Positions 43,748 through 53,983 of a stretch of DNA of 64,000 nucleotides are shown piece after piece. A program made the position numbers and the translations under genes. Each line of letters starts with the position of its first letter. The first letter of the stretch is position 1. Origin of the DNA: G965261475 sp965261475 [NCBI: bacterium] (GTDB taxonomy: Bacteria; SAR324; XYD2-FULL-50-16); NCBI GenBank assembly GCA_965261475.1, contig OZ253454.1:496001-560000 (forward strand), given 5' to 3'. Under the pieces are notes generated by a model. The model saw only the letters and a program-made list of their open reading frames with translations, did not search any database and was not told the DNA's origin.

Positions 43748-44440
43748 TTATTTATCAATTTTGTTTAATAGAATATTTTCTTTTTCTAAGCAAAGTTGTT
43801 TTTTAAACTCATCAACCCATTCTATTTGATTGTTATTAGCCCATTGTGCTAGGGCAAAGAAAATTTCTCCTAGTAAACTAGATAGTTTGTGATTATTATT
43901 TGTTTTTTTTGTTAATAATTCTATTTTTTTTTGCAATTTAGTAAGATCAGTAGATTTATGATAGTTGTTTTGTTTTTTAAAAGTTGTAATTTTTTGAAAA
44001 AGATACTCCAAAGAGGCAGATTGTGGGACTCTTTCTAAGGGATGATATTTTTTACCTATTTCCTTTTCTTTGATTTTATCCCATTCCTTTTCAATATTAA
44101 AATCTTTTGCAACGTTTTTTTTATCAAAAACGTGAGGATGTCTACGAATTAGTTTTTCGTTCAAATAAGTCACCACGTCGTAAAAATCGAAGTTATCTTT
44201 TTCTTTAGCAATTTGTGAGTGCATCACCACTTGCAATAAAATATCTCCGAGCTCTTCTTTTAGTTCTAGGTTTACTCCGCCTTTATCTATAGCGTCTATC
44301 ACTTCCCAAACTTCTTCTTCTAAATATTTTGTTAAACTTTGATGTGTTTGTTTCTGATCCCAAGGACAACCTTTATTTGATCTTAAAACACTAACAATAC
44401 GTAATAACTCTTGAGTAACCTTTTCTTTTTTACTTTTCAT
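43748..44440 (-). CDS. mazG: MazG-family nucleoside triphosphate pyrophosphohydrolase
   Basis: 230 aa. The first MazG domain is clear: SNKGCPWDQKQTHQSL, the metal-binding EEEVWEVIDAI and ELGDILLQVVMHSQ, followed by RRHPHVF. The second half is shorter than in E. coli MazG (263 aa) and more divergent. It hydrolyses NTPs, including damaged or excess ones, in the cytoplasm. Confidence 0.92.
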   Translation of the reverse strand: MKSKKEKVTQELLRIVSVLRSNKGCPWDQKQTHQSLTKYLEEEVWEVIDAIDKGGVNLELKEELGDILLQVVMHSQIAKEKDNFDFYDVVTYLNEKLIRRHPHVFDKKNVAKDFNIEKEWDKIKEKEIGKKYHPLERVPQSASLEYLFQKITTFKKQNNYHKSTDLTKLQKKIELLTKKTNNNHKLSSLLGEIFFALAQWANNNQIEWVDEFKKQLCLEKENILLNKIDK

Positions 44441-44645
44441 TTTTTAAAGATAGTAGTTTTTTCTTAGCTAATAATTTATCAAATTCATAAGCATAATTAA
44501 GAATGCTTTACGTAAAAATTTGCTATACAATAACTCAAGTGCAATAGTGATTTGTATATTGTATAATTAAATAAAGTAAAATTATTTGATAGCAAAAGCA
44601 GATAAAATTACGAGGTCAAGATAAATCATTGACATGATTGTTTCA

Positions 44646-45443
44646 TTATTGCCAATCATTCAAAGACCAATCATAATCATATTTTATTTTTCCTTTATAA
44701 TTTTGTAATTTTATGATGGTTTCTTGATTTGCGTATTTTTGTAAATGCTGTATTATTCCTTGAGTTGAGTTGTCAAAATCTTCTATAAACCACTCATAGA
44801 TACTAGAGAGAATTAATTTATTTTTTTGAAAATTTACACCTCTTTTATTCCTAATATATTCTCTTGCTCCTTTCTCTAGTAGCTGCTCTGTGTTCTTTTG
44901 AGTAAAGGCTTGGTTTTGTAAGTTCGGACAACCAATACTAGCACAATTTACTGAGTAATGCACTCTATTGTCTGTCCAAATAGGACGGAGTATATTATGT
45001 TCTATATTATCTAAAGACAGCATCTTATCATCTATTGTAACTAATTTTTTTTTCCAAGGACCAGCAATAAAAAACCCTGAGAGTTTAATGTTACGGATAG
45101 AATCTACAGGATAGTGCTCTAAAATAATATGTATAGTTAGAGCATTGTAAAGATTAATCCAAAAGGCTTTTTGCGCTTTTGAGTTATAATTAGTAATTAG
45201 AATAGATTGTAAATAATCAATATAGTTTTTTAATTGTTGTTTTTCTTGTATACTCACATTGGTATAGTCAATTAAATTGATATTATTTTGAGGGCGAATA
45301 TTTATTTGCAGGAAATTATTCCAAACTTGATGATTGATTGATTTTGCAGAGTGAGGATTATTAGTTTTCCAGTAATCAAAATCTTGTGCTTGCGAGTTTA
45401 CCGTTAGCAAGAAAAATACAGACAATATAATTATTTTTTTCAT
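44646..45443 (-). CDS. Exported DUF547 protein
   Basis: 265 aa with a signal peptide (~1-19, after NSQA). The DUF547 hallmarks are AFWINLYNALTIHIILEHYP and RVHYSVNCASIGCPNL, including a conserved Cys and His. The family is widespread, exported in many bacteria and without settled function. The gene stands alone, with spacers of 205 and 159 bases on either side that show no other gene. Confidence 0.88.
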   Translation of the reverse strand: MKKIIILSVFFLLTVNSQAQDFDYWKTNNPHSAKSINHQVWNNFLQINIRPQNNINLIDYTNVSIQEKQQLKNYIDYLQSILITNYNSKAQKAFWINLYNALTIHIILEHYPVDSIRNIKLSGFFIAGPWKKKLVTIDDKMLSLDNIEHNILRPIWTDNRVHYSVNCASIGCPNLQNQAFTQKNTEQLLEKGAREYIRNKRGVNFQKNKLILSSIYEWFIEDFDNSTQGIIQHLQKYANQETIIKLQNYKGKIKYDYDWSLNDWQ

Positions 45444-45602
45444 TAAGTTAAAAAGTTTAGTCTCTTGAAAAAGAGGGTAAGTAATTTTTATAAATTATAC
45501 AATTTTTTGTTTATTAGATTTTATCTATCAAAATTCTTTCTAATAATTTATACACTTAATGCTAGCACATTCAATTCTACTAGGTATTTTTGAGCAAAAT
45601 TT

Positions 45603-46358
45603 TTATTTACCGCTCAACAAATATTCCATTAAATCTTTTTCAGTATAAAGTCCTGACTCTTTTTGCATAATCCAATCAGCAGCTATCAGTGAGCCTTTAG
45701 CAAAACCTATTCTATTTTTAGCTGTGTGCTTTAATTCTATACTATCAAATGTTGAGTCAAAACCTACGCAGTGAGTACCTACTATATCTCCCCCTCTTAG
45801 AGAGGAAAAGTGCAATTCTTCTTTTGCTATTTTTCCATTTATTTTATGGTAGATTGCCCTTGTTTTTCTACTAGTATTTTCTAGTAATAACCTGACAATA
45901 GTCTTAGCTGTTCCAGAAGGAGAATCTAATTTTCTATTATGGTGCATTTCCCAGCCAAAGAGGTCGTAGTCTGTAAATTGATCAATCACTTTAGTTGCTT
46001 GTAGAATTATTTGAAAAAATATATTAACACCAACAGAAAAATTAGAAGAATAGATCATAGTAGTATTATGTTTTGCTACAACTACTCTTGCTTGTTCTAG
46101 TTTGTCTTCCCATCCTGTAGTCGCCATCACAATTTTTTTTTTACAAGCTGCTATTTGCTCAATATTTTCAAATGCAACTTGTGGTTTGGTAAAGCAAATA
46201 CAAACATCGGAGTTTTTGAGAGAGTTTGCGTTAATTTGAGAAAAATCTGCTTGTTTGTTTATAGGATCTATGGTAGATATAATTTGAATACCTAATTCTT
46301 TGCTTGCTTGTAAAACTAATTGACCCATTTTACCTAGCCCAACAATGCTAACTTTCAT
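45603..46358 (-). CDS. dapB: 4-hydroxy-tetrahydrodipicolinate reductase
   Basis: 251 aa. The NAD(P)-binding start is [11 protein letters not shown], the catalytic segment [18 protein letters not shown] is present, and the C-terminus has [20 protein letters not shown]. It reduces the dapA product on the way to diaminopimelate and lysine. It overlaps the stop of recA by four bases (ATGA), an unusual operon partner. Confidence 0.93.
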   Translation of the reverse strand: MKVSIVGLGKMGQLVLQASKELGIQIISTIDPINKQADFSQINANSLKNSDVCICFTKPQVAFENIEQIAACKKKIVMATTGWEDKLEQARVVVAKHNTTMIYSSNFSVGVNIFFQIILQATKVIDQFTDYDLFGWEMHHNRKLDSPSGTAKTIVRLLLENTSRKTRAIYHKINGKIAKEELHFSSLRGGDIVGTHCVGFDSTFDSIELKHTAKNRIGFAKGSLIAADWIMQKESGLYTEKDLMEYLLSGK

Positions 46359-47470
46359 TTTGAGTCGTTAGGAGCTGTAGTTTTAGTGGTAGAAATTTCG
46401 GTTTGTTTAGCTACTTGTTGCAGTGTTTTTTTATTAGACATTGGTTGTTTGCTAGGCAGTTTTTTGATTAAGTGTAGCAATTCTTTTTTTTTGTAGATAG
46501 CGTTCTCAATTTCTAAAAGAAGTTCTGGATTGTCTTTTAAGAATAGTTTCGCATTTTCTCTTCCATGTCCAATTTTTGTATTTTTGTAGGAAAACCAAGC
46601 ACCGCTTTTTTCTATAATTTTATTTTCGGTTGCTAGGTCAATCACTGACCCTAAATGAGAAATACCTTTATTAAACATAATATCTATTTCTGTACTACCA
46701 AATGGGGGTGCCATTTTATTTTTGATGACTTTGACTCTAACTTTATTGCCTACAATATTTTCTCCTTGTTTGATGCTGCTAATGCGGCGAATATCTAATC
46801 TAATGCTAGTATAAAATTTGAGGGCGTTTCCTCCTGTAGTAACCTCAGGATTACCAAAGAAAACTCCTATTTTTTGTCTGAGTTGGTTAATAAAAATAAC
46901 TATACAAGATGATTTTGAGCAAAGAGCAGTGATTTTACGAAGGGCTTGAGACATTAATCTTGCTTGCAATGCCATATGAGAGTCTCCCATTTCTCCATCA
47001 ATTTCTGCTTTAGGTACAAGAGCTGCTACTGAATCAATGACAATCATATTGACGGCACTACTTCTAATTAAAATTTCTGTGATTTCTAAGGCTTGCTCAC
47101 CATTATCTGGCTGGGAGACCATTAGATCGTCTACTTCAACACCTAGTTTTTTAGCGTATTTCAGATCTATAGCGTGTTCTGCATCAATAAAAGCAGCAAT
47201 ACCACCTGTTTTTTGTACTTCTGCGATGGCGTGTAATGCTAGGGTTGTTTTACCAGAAGATTCCGGTCCAAAAACTTCAATAATTCTTCCTTGCGGATAT
47301 CCTCCTATACCCAAGGCAATGTTTAAAGATATATTTCCTGAGCTAGTGACTGGAATAATACTTTGTATTTTATCCCCCATTTTTATAATGGATCCTTTTC
47401 CAAATTGCTTTTCTATTTGCTGCAAAGCTGTGTCTAAAACTTTTTTTTTCTCTGGAGACCACATAATCAA
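46355..47470 (-). CDS. recA: Recombinase RecA
   Basis: 371 aa. [14 protein letters not shown], Walker [29 protein letters not shown] and the L2 loop [16 protein letters not shown] are all present. Two possible starts, ATG 47470 and ATG two codons later, both give [12 protein letters not shown] N-termini. The C-terminal ~30 residues are Thr/Lys-rich and longer than in E. coli. RecA filaments drive recombination and repair. I see no LexA-type box in the 177-base upstream spacer. Confidence 0.97.
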   Translation of the reverse strand: MIMWSPEKKKVLDTALQQIEKQFGKGSIIKMGDKIQSIIPVTSSGNISLNIALGIGGYPQGRIIEVFGPESSGKTTLALHAIAEVQKTGGIAAFIDAEHAIDLKYAKKLGVEVDDLMVSQPDNGEQALEITEILIRSSAVNMIVIDSVAALVPKAEIDGEMGDSHMALQARLMSQALRKITALCSKSSCIVIFINQLRQKIGVFFGNPEVTTGGNALKFYTSIRLDIRRISSIKQGENIVGNKVRVKVIKNKMAPPFGSTEIDIMFNKGISHLGSVIDLATENKIIEKSGAWFSYKNTKIGHGRENAKLFLKDNPELLLEIENAIYKKKELLHLIKKLPSKQPMSNKKTLQQVAKQTEISTTKTTAPNDSK

Positions 47471-47647
47471 TTTATTAAATAATTCAGTTCACTCAAAAAA
47501 TTATAATTATTTAGTGCTTGTTTTTGGTGAATTTTATCCTAATACAATAGGGCTTTTTGTTTTTAAATTCAATAAAATAAGATTTGATTTTTTTATTTAT
47601 TTATTTTATTTAAATGGAATGTTTAATTTTTTCAATGGCACTCATCT

Positions 47648-48028
47648 ATGAGCATTAAAAGAATAAATTCTGCTAGAGTAGCACCTGCTATTGGTCCTTA
47701 CTCTCACGCTAGTATAGTAGAAAAAACTATCTATTTATCAGGGCAATTAGGCTTAAATTATGATGGTAGTTTTGTTATTGGTGGTATAGAAAGTGAAACT
47801 AGGCAAATTTTTGAAAATATTCAGAAAATTTTAGAAGATTGTCATAGCAGTCTAAGCAATGTTATCAAAGTTACTATTTTTTTAAAGAATATAGAGGATT
47901 TTCAAACTGTTAATGAAATTTATGAAGAGTATTTTTCCAAGACACGACCGGCAAGAAGTTGCGTAGAGGTTAGTTGTTTACCAAAAAACGCACAAATAGA
48001 AATAGAACTTATTGCTTATGAAGACTAG
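47648..48028 (+). CDS. ridA: RidA/YjgF enamine/imine deaminase
   Basis: 126 aa. The family pattern is seen as ARVAPAIGPYSHA, YLSGQLGL, VTIFLKNIEDF and the C-terminal signature ARSCVEVSCLPKNAQIEIE with the conserved Arg and Glu. RidA hydrolyses reactive enamines made by PLP enzymes. The next gene starts inside its 3' end. Confidence 0.93.
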   Translation: MSIKRINSARVAPAIGPYSHASIVEKTIYLSGQLGLNYDGSFVIGGIESETRQIFENIQKILEDCHSSLSNVIKVTIFLKNIEDFQTVNEIYEEYFSKTRPARSCVEVSCLPKNAQIEIELIAYED

Positions 48029-49466
48029 TCTAACATTGTTTTTACTGCTAGCACCTAGCTTTGTTTTAGCAACAGCTCAAAGCGGAGCACAGTTAGCTTT
48101 TCCATTAAGTTTAGCTACTTACCAAGATCAAGGTGAGGGTTTAATAGAGATTCTGAGGTCTAGAATTGTGTTTGAGCCTTTTAATATTGTTGTTAGTCTG
48201 ATTTTTCTATGTGCTATTATTCACGCCCTTTTAGCGAATAAAATTACTCAAATTTCCCGTAGAATTGCCAAGAGACACAAAGCTAAGCATTTCAAAGAAG
48301 GTCATAATGTTAGTATTTTATCAGAGTTTTTACATTTTTTTGGCGAAGTGGAAGCTGTTTTTGGTATTTGGGTGTTAGTTTTAGCAGTGTTTTTTATTTT
48401 ATCTAAAGGATGGCATAGTTTTGTGGATTATATCTCTAATGTTAATTATACAGAGCCAGTTTTTGTAGTAGTAATTATGGCGCTGGCTGCTACCAAACCC
48501 ATTATTAGTTTTGCTGAAAATAATCTTAAATTTTTTGCATCTTTATTTGGTGGAGGGACAGCTGCTTATTGGTTTTGCATTTTAACTTTAGCGCCTTTGT
48601 TGGGTTCATTTATCACAGAGCCAGCTGCTATGACTATAGCGGCACTTCTTTTAGGTAAACAATTTTACGATAAGAAACCTTCTAGGAATTTTGCTTATGC
48701 AACAATAGGTTTGTTATTTGTTAATATTTCTGTAGGTGGTACTCTCACGCATTTTGCTGCTCCCCCTGTCTTGATAGTTGCAAATATTTGGAATTGGGGT
48801 AGCATTTACATGGCAACAAATTTTGGTTGGAAAGCTATACTCGGTATTCTTACTTCGAATATTATTTATTTTCTAATTTTTAGAAAAGAATTTAAAAAAA
48901 TGAGTGCTGTTTCTGAAGCAGACATAACAGTAAGAAGTCCTTTTATTATAACTTTGATCCACATTTTATTTATTGTCTGGACTGTATTTACTTCTCATCA
49001 TATTCCTTTGTTTACAGGAGGTTTTTTGTTTTTTCTTGCTTTTGCAGTAGCTACTAAAGAATTTCAAGCTGAGATTAATTTAAAATCACCTCTTTTGGTA
49101 GGATTTTTTCTCTCAGGATTAGTGATACACGGAGGTTTACAAGGTTGGTGGTTAGTGCCTATACTTACTAGATTAACGGAAACTCAACTTTTTTTTGGTG
49201 CTATGTTACTGACAGCTTTTAATGATAATGCGGCTATTACTTATCTTAGTTCTTTAGTTCCTAATTTTGCAGACACTATGAAATATGCAGTTTTAGCTGG
49301 TGCTCTCGCAGGTGGTGGGTTGACTGTAATTGCAAATGCTCCTAATCCTGCAGGACAATCTATTTTAAGTAAATACTTCAAAAATGGCGTATCTCCTGTA
49401 GGTTTAATGTTAGGAGCTATTTTACCAACTCTTGTTGTTTCTTTTTATTTTTTAGTATTTTCTTAA
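48018..49466 (+). CDS. Putative Na+/H+ antiporter (NhaD/ArsB-like, Na_H_antiport_3 type)
   Basis: 482 aa from ATG 48018, giving a hydrophobic first segment (TSLTLFLLLAPSFVLATAQ). About eleven membrane spans follow. FITEPAAMTIAALLLGKQF, GGTLTHFAAPPVLIVA and FNDNAAITYLSSL are the characteristic intramembrane polar motifs of this group within the ion-transporter superfamily. The start lies inside ridA. The ion is not proven. Confidence 0.85.
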   Translation: MKTSLTLFLLLAPSFVLATAQSGAQLAFPLSLATYQDQGEGLIEILRSRIVFEPFNIVVSLIFLCAIIHALLANKITQISRRIAKRHKAKHFKEGHNVSILSEFLHFFGEVEAVFGIWVLVLAVFFILSKGWHSFVDYISNVNYTEPVFVVVIMALAATKPIISFAENNLKFFASLFGGGTAAYWFCILTLAPLLGSFITEPAAMTIAALLLGKQFYDKKPSRNFAYATIGLLFVNISVGGTLTHFAAPPVLIVANIWNWGSIYMATNFGWKAILGILTSNIIYFLIFRKEFKKMSAVSEADITVRSPFIITLIHILFIVWTVFTSHHIPLFTGGFLFFLAFAVATKEFQAEINLKSPLLVGFFLSGLVIHGGLQGWWLVPILTRLTETQLFFGAMLLTAFNDNAAITYLSSLVPNFADTMKYAVLAGALAGGGLTVIANAPNPAGQSILSKYFKNGVSPVGLMLGAILPTLVVSFYFLVFS

Positions 49467-49621
49467 AATTTATGAAAAAATTTGAGGTTGACCAAATTAA
49501 AAAAATAAGCTATCCTTTTTAGGAAGAATTGCTTATCTGGGTTATTTTATTTGATTGTTAAGAAAAATACATTGGTTTGACGTAGCAGTAACTGAGTTTG
49601 TTGTGGGAAAAAGTTGCTTGT

Positions 49622-49693
49622 GCGAGAATAGCTCAGTGGTAGAGCACAACCTTGCCAAGGTTGGGGTCGCGGGTTCAAATCCCGTTTCTCGCT
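49622..49693 (+). tRNA. tRNA-Gly (GCC)
   Basis: A full cloverleaf: acceptor GCGAGAA pairs with TTCTCGC, the D-arm is GCTCAGTGGTAGAGC, the anticodon stem CAACC/GGTTG closes a TTGCCAA loop with GCC at 49654-49656, and the T-arm is GCGGGTTCAAATCCCGT. CCA is not encoded. Confidence 0.97.
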
Positions 49694-49702
49694 CATGTAT
49701 TT

Positions 49703-49773
49703 GGCGACGTAGCCAAGCGGTCAGGCATGGGTCTGCAAAACCCCGAACGTCGGTTCGAATCCGACCGTCGCCT
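49703..49773 (+). tRNA. tRNA-Cys (GCA)
   Basis: Acceptor GGCGACG pairs with CGTCGCC, followed by the discriminator T needed for cysteine identity. The anticodon GCA is at 49735-49737, and the T-arm reads GTCGGTTCGAATCCGAC. It lies nine bases after tRNA-Gly, so both come from one transcript. CCA is not encoded. Confidence 0.97.
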
Positions 49774-49824
49774 GGTGAGTGTTTAATTTTTTGTATTATT
49801 AAGTTCTTACTATTAAAAGTTATT

Positions 49825-50100
49825 ATGTTGCAATTTTTACTTGTTATTCATTTGATTATTTCTCTTTTTTTGATACTGATAGTGCTTTTGCAAACAGGCA
49901 CTGGAGCACAACTAGGGGCTGCTTTTGGAGGATCTGGGCAAGTCAATCAAATTAAAACTCCAGAAAATTTTATAGGAAAATTAACTACGATTTTTGCAGT
50001 TGTATTTATTGTTTCTTCTATTTTTCTAGCTATTTTTTCTTCTAATGAAACCTCTGTTTTTAAGGAGCCTGCTCCTGTAGAAACCCAGCAGCAGCAATAA
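49825..50100 (+). CDS. secG: SecG, protein-export translocase subunit
   Basis: 91 aa. Two membrane spans flank the conserved loop LLQTGTGAQLGAAFGGSGQ, the SecG signature. The tail is Glu/Pro/Gln-rich (PVETQQQQ). It supports SecYEG in moving proteins across the inner membrane. I place the start at ATG 49825, after the two tRNA genes. Confidence 0.93.
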   Translation: MLQFLLVIHLIISLFLILIVLLQTGTGAQLGAAFGGSGQVNQIKTPENFIGKLTTIFAVVFIVSSIFLAIFSSNETSVFKEPAPVETQQQQ

Positions 50101-50144
50101 ACTATTTTTGCAGTGTAATATATTCGGGGGTGTTTCTTAGTATT

Positions 50145-50876
50145 ATGAAAAAGATTTGTTCTATCTTGTTTTTTTGTTGTTTTCTTTTTCAAGAAGCTAT
50201 TGCTACTGGTATTAGCTATAAACAAGTTATACTCAATGTACTTTATTCTCAAAATAGAGTAGTACAATTTTTTGCTAAATTAAAAACAACTACCTACAAT
50301 ATCCAAGAGGAAAAATTTACTATAGAAAATACTTACAAACAAGATATTTTGTGGGTAAGAAATGAATTTTTGTCCGTAGAGATTTTTTCTGAAAAAGAAC
50401 AATTACTATACTTATCCTTAAATGACTCTCAAAAACAAACTGTCAAAAATTTTGCACAGCATCTCTCTTTTTTTGAGTTAGATGTAGAAAATTTATTTAC
50501 TGGTTTTTACGCTAAGACAGAAGCAAAACTTTTAAAATACTACGAGAGCTTGGGAGTTAATTATTTTTATTTTAGTATAGTAGAAGAGGATGGAAAATTT
50601 TATTACAAACTAGGTAAGAATTTTGCTTATGTTCTTTTAAACAAAGAAAATTATAGAACAGAGAAATTAGTGCGCTCTATTTATTATAATGGTAAAAAAC
50701 TTATTTTGACGGTAGTATTCAAAGATTGGCATCCTCAAAAAGACAAGGTTCCTCAAGGTATAGAGTACTATCTCAATGGCAAACTTTTTAAACAAGATCG
50801 TATATTCTTTTTACAGTTTAAGAAACTAGTTCCTATCAGGGACGAGATAAAATTGAAATATGTAAAATATTTTTGA
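50145..50876 (+). CDS. Exported protein of unknown function, possibly LolA-like
   Basis: 243 aa. ATG 50145 gives a clean signal peptide (ending EAIA); a GTG five codons earlier is less likely. Residues ~35-150 give short hydrophobic strands of outer-membrane lipoprotein-carrier type (VVQFFAKLKTTTYNI, then DILWVRNEF), but no diagnostic motif. The context, secG before and a SurA-like chaperone after, supports a periplasmic envelope role. The LolA idea is weak. Confidence 0.6.
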   Translation: MKKICSILFFCCFLFQEAIATGISYKQVILNVLYSQNRVVQFFAKLKTTTYNIQEEKFTIENTYKQDILWVRNEFLSVEIFSEKEQLLYLSLNDSQKQTVKNFAQHLSFFELDVENLFTGFYAKTEAKLLKYYESLGVNYFYFSIVEEDGKFYYKLGKNFAYVLLNKENYRTEKLVRSIYYNGKKLILTVVFKDWHPQKDKVPQGIEYYLNGKLFKQDRIFFLQFKKLVPIRDEIKLKYVKYF

Positions 50877-50879
50877 TAA

Positions 50880-51854
50880 ATGAAGCAGCTCTTTTTTGTA
50901 TTTTTGTTTTGTATTTTTTACACTAGTATTCTCTTTGGTACTAGTATTTTTGATGGCATTATTGTCACTGTAGGTAAACAAAGTTTGACAAAAAGAGAGC
51001 TTGCGTTATCTTACAAACAGTTAGCACAAGAGAATTTACTCAAAAATATAGCTGCGCCTAATCAAGAGCAAAGAGCAATGCATTTAAGAGATTTGATTTA
51101 TGAATTACTTTTTGTCACAGACGCTAATCAAAATAAAATATTTGTTACTCTCAAAGAAATTAATGCAGCAATAGAAAAATTTAAAGAAAATAACAAGTTC
51201 AGTGAAGAAGATTTTGCAAAACTACTGGTTACCTTAGGAATGGATTTAAATTACTTTCAAAAACAATTTAGAAATAAAATTTTATCAGAAAAAGTAATTC
51301 AAAGCCAAATTGTACAAAAAATAAACATAGGACAACAAGATATTCAAGAAAGATTTCAAGCACAATATCAAAAACAAGAAACTTTTTATTATTTACAACA
51401 CATATTTAAAAATAATACTTCTGAGCAAACAAAAACAGAGTTAGCAATTATTAGAAAACTTGCTATTGCAAACAAAAATTTTGGAGAAATTGCAGCTAAG
51501 CATTCCGAAGATGCAGCAACTGCGAGTAATAAAGGTATTTTGCCTGCTTTGAGAAAAAAAGATATGCTTTTAGTAATGGAGCAAGCAGTAATAAATCTGC
51601 AAGAAGGTGGAATTAGTCTTCCTATACGAATAGCATCTGGCTATCATTTGTTCTACCTAGATCGCATAGAGAGCAAACAAACAGGAGCAAGTCTCACTGA
51701 GGTAGAAGATAAAATTTATCGGGAGCTTTACGCAGAAGAATACAAAAATAGTTTGCAAAAATATATACAAAATTTACAAAATAAATATTTAGTTGTTGTG
51801 AAAGATCAATCTTTAAAGCAAATACTCATAGATTATGCGCATTTTGAATTTTAA
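50880..51854 (+). CDS. SurA/PrsA-type periplasmic peptidyl-prolyl isomerase (PpiC)
   Basis: 324 aa with a signal peptide (~1-20). The N-terminal helical chaperone domain contains VGKQSLTKRELAL and LRDLIYELL. The parvulin domain is at ~170-275 (YYLQHIFKNN, AAKHSEDAATASNKGILPAL, IASGYHLFYLDRIE). It would help outer-membrane proteins fold. Its end overlaps the next gene by 20 bases. Confidence 0.88.
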   Translation: MKQLFFVFLFCIFYTSILFGTSIFDGIIVTVGKQSLTKRELALSYKQLAQENLLKNIAAPNQEQRAMHLRDLIYELLFVTDANQNKIFVTLKEINAAIEKFKENNKFSEEDFAKLLVTLGMDLNYFQKQFRNKILSEKVIQSQIVQKINIGQQDIQERFQAQYQKQETFYYLQHIFKNNTSEQTKTELAIIRKLAIANKNFGEIAAKHSEDAATASNKGILPALRKKDMLLVMEQAVINLQEGGISLPIRIASGYHLFYLDRIESKQTGASLTEVEDKIYRELYAEEYKNSLQKYIQNLQNKYLVVVKDQSLKQILIDYAHFEF

Positions 51855-53799
51855 GCAGTATTTTTTGTGTATTTTTTTTTTTGTTACACCAGGTCTTTTT
51901 GCACAATCTTTACTGAGTGAAACCATTGAAGATATATCTACTACAGATTTTTATCTACATTCCAAACTAGAAAAAATAGCAGAACTTTTGCAAGATAGAG
52001 TTGATTTGAAAGAACAAGATGATTTAGCAAATCAAAAGTTAATTTTACTCCTAGACGCAGCAACTAAACTTTTAGCTAAATCTAAGACTCAAGAAGCACT
52101 AGCCCTATTAAGAAGTTTTTCCACTACTCCTATACAAAAAAATGCTATTTTTGAGTCTTATCTATTTTTGACTTCCTATCTTAGTTTTATTTTAAATCAA
52201 TACCAAGAAAACTATATTTTTAGCAAAAAATACTTAGAGAATTTTGGAGATTATACGGAGTCTTATACTATTTTATATTTTCATCTTTATTCCTCTTTAA
52301 AAACAGATCAAGATTTTGTGTTTGAATCTGTGCTAAGAAATAAAGATTTTATTTCTCAGGTGCCTGTTATTTTCAATCAACCTATTAGAAGGTTAATTAT
52401 TAAGTATGCTCAAGTTAGCAGAAAATATGATTTAGGAATTCAATATATCCTCAAAGAGGAGCAAGAGGCATTGCTTTTAGCAATTATTGCCAAAACCTAT
52501 GATTCTAGATTACTCAAAAAATATAATAAAGTTTTTACAAGTCCAAAAATAAAAAATGAAATTTTTTTTCGTCAAACAGAGTTATTATATTTGAACAAAG
52601 ATCTAGCACAAGTAACGCAAAATTTATTGGAAGTGTCTCAAAACCAAGGAAGATATCAAGCAAAATTATTAAAAAAATTTTCTGATTTAGAGAAAAAAAT
52701 ACAAACAAAAAAGAATCTTATCAAAATAGGGATTTTAATGCCATTTTCTATTTTTAATCCTACCGTCAAAAAGATTGTCTTGCAGATACAAACTAGTATC
52801 AATATTTTTTTTCAAGAGCATCAAGAAGATTATGAGTTTTTATTTGTTGACACAGCCTTAAATCCAGAAACAACAAAAGAGGGCTATAAAAAATTAGTGG
52901 ATGCAGGCGTGATGGCTATTATTGGTCCAATTTCTAGGTTGAACTCTGAGGTTATCTTAGCATCAAGTACCTTCAATCAAATACCTGTGTTTTCTTTAAC
53001 TACTAACGAAAATATAGGAAAGAATTATCCTTATTTTTACCGTTATCAAAGGAATAAATTGAAAGAAAATAGGCTCCTAGCCAATTATGTTGTGGATTAT
53101 TTGCAAAATACAAATATTATAGCTTTTTACGATTCAAAAAAAACTTTAGCTAATGTTTTGAGCTTTCAAGATGAATTAAAAAAAAGGGGGATCAATTTAA
53201 TAACTATAGAAAAAGTAGAATTTGATAATCTCAATATACAAAATAGTTTTAGGAAAGTTACTGGTATTTATAGGTATCTTAATCGCTATGAAGAAAAAAT
53301 ATACAAAGTTTTAGAGGAGCAAAATACAACACCTCTAAGAATTGATGCGATTTATTTACCTTTTACTGCAGATAAAATTAACCTGATTAGTTCTTTTTTA
53401 GCTTCTTATAATCTGCAAGATGTTAATCTACTGACCAATGCAGTAGTTAATACTCCCGATATTTATAATTATTCTTTTCGTAATCTTTATTTTGCTGATA
53501 ATTTTTATTTTCAACAAAAAGGAGAATTATTAGCAAAATATACAAGATACCATCGGCTGACTGATGCTGGCACACAGCCACTAATTTATGGGACTATTGT
53601 ATATGAATTATTAAAAATGTTAGATGAGATCTTTTATAGGTTTGAAATCAAAAGAGCAGATGATTTAAAATATCGTTTAGATCAAATCAACTCTTTTTCT
53701 TTTTTAGAGACTCCGCTTAACATAGATAAAATAGGGGAGCTCAGTAAGGAATATAATATTTATCGTTTTTCTAGGAACAAAATATTCCCCGTTTTTTAA
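51835..53799 (+). CDS. Exported protein with type 1 periplasmic-binding fold (LpoA/YraM-like)
   Basis: 654 aa with a signal peptide (~1-24). The N-terminal ~280 residues look like helical repeats, and the C-terminal ~350 resemble a Leu-binding-type fold (KIGILMPFSIFNPT, VMAIIGPISRLNSEVILAS, IPVFSLTTNENIG). This two-part layout is that of LpoA-type penicillin-binding-protein activators. No lipobox Cys is visible. It overlaps the PpiC gene by 20 bases. Confidence 0.72.
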   Translation: MRILNFKQYFLCIFFFVTPGLFAQSLLSETIEDISTTDFYLHSKLEKIAELLQDRVDLKEQDDLANQKLILLLDAATKLLAKSKTQEALALLRSFSTTPIQKNAIFESYLFLTSYLSFILNQYQENYIFSKKYLENFGDYTESYTILYFHLYSSLKTDQDFVFESVLRNKDFISQVPVIFNQPIRRLIIKYAQVSRKYDLGIQYILKEEQEALLLAIIAKTYDSRLLKKYNKVFTSPKIKNEIFFRQTELLYLNKDLAQVTQNLLEVSQNQGRYQAKLLKKFSDLEKKIQTKKNLIKIGILMPFSIFNPTVKKIVLQIQTSINIFFQEHQEDYEFLFVDTALNPETTKEGYKKLVDAGVMAIIGPISRLNSEVILASSTFNQIPVFSLTTNENIGKNYPYFYRYQRNKLKENRLLANYVVDYLQNTNIIAFYDSKKTLANVLSFQDELKKRGINLITIEKVEFDNLNIQNSFRKVTGIYRYLNRYEEKIYKVLEEQNTTPLRIDAIYLPFTADKINLISSFLASYNLQDVNLLTNAVVNTPDIYNYSFRNLYFADNFYFQQKGELLAKYTRYHRLTDAGTQPLIYGTIVYELLKMLDEIFYRFEIKRADDLKYRLDQINSFSFLETPLNIDKIGELSKEYNIYRFSRNKIFPVF

Positions 53800-53864
53800 A
53801 TAATTATATTTTTAATTGTAGCTAATTCTGTCAATGTCAAGGCTAGAGTTCTACAAGTTAAGTA

Positions 53865-53892
53865 TTGCTAGTCTTAAAACTTGGTTTATAAT
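53865..53892 (+). promoter_or_regulatory. Promoter of the urate operon
   Basis: TTGCTA (53865-53870), a 16-base spacer and a perfect TATAAT (53887-53892) precede the permease. The leader would be ~85 bases. A GTCAATGTCAAG doublet lies upstream near 53830. Confidence 0.5.
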
Positions 53893-53983
53893 GAGCTTGG
53901 ATAAATAAAATTGTATTTTTTTTATAAAGCTGGTTAAATAATTTTTACCTTATAAAAATAACAATTAATTTTTTTTAAAAATT

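Noticed and set aside
47037-47651. 204-codon plus-strand frame opposite recA
   Set aside because: It is antisense to strongly conserved recA codons and has Cys/Ser-rich composition unlike real proteins here.
49501-49545. Terminator after the Na+/H+ antiporter gene
   Set aside because: ATAAGC and GCTTAT can pair around an inner TCCT/AGGA stem, but the stem is interrupted and no T run follows.
49555-49824. N-terminal extension of SecG through the tRNA genes
   Set aside because: The two tRNAs account for this stretch; SecG has a proper ATG at 49825.
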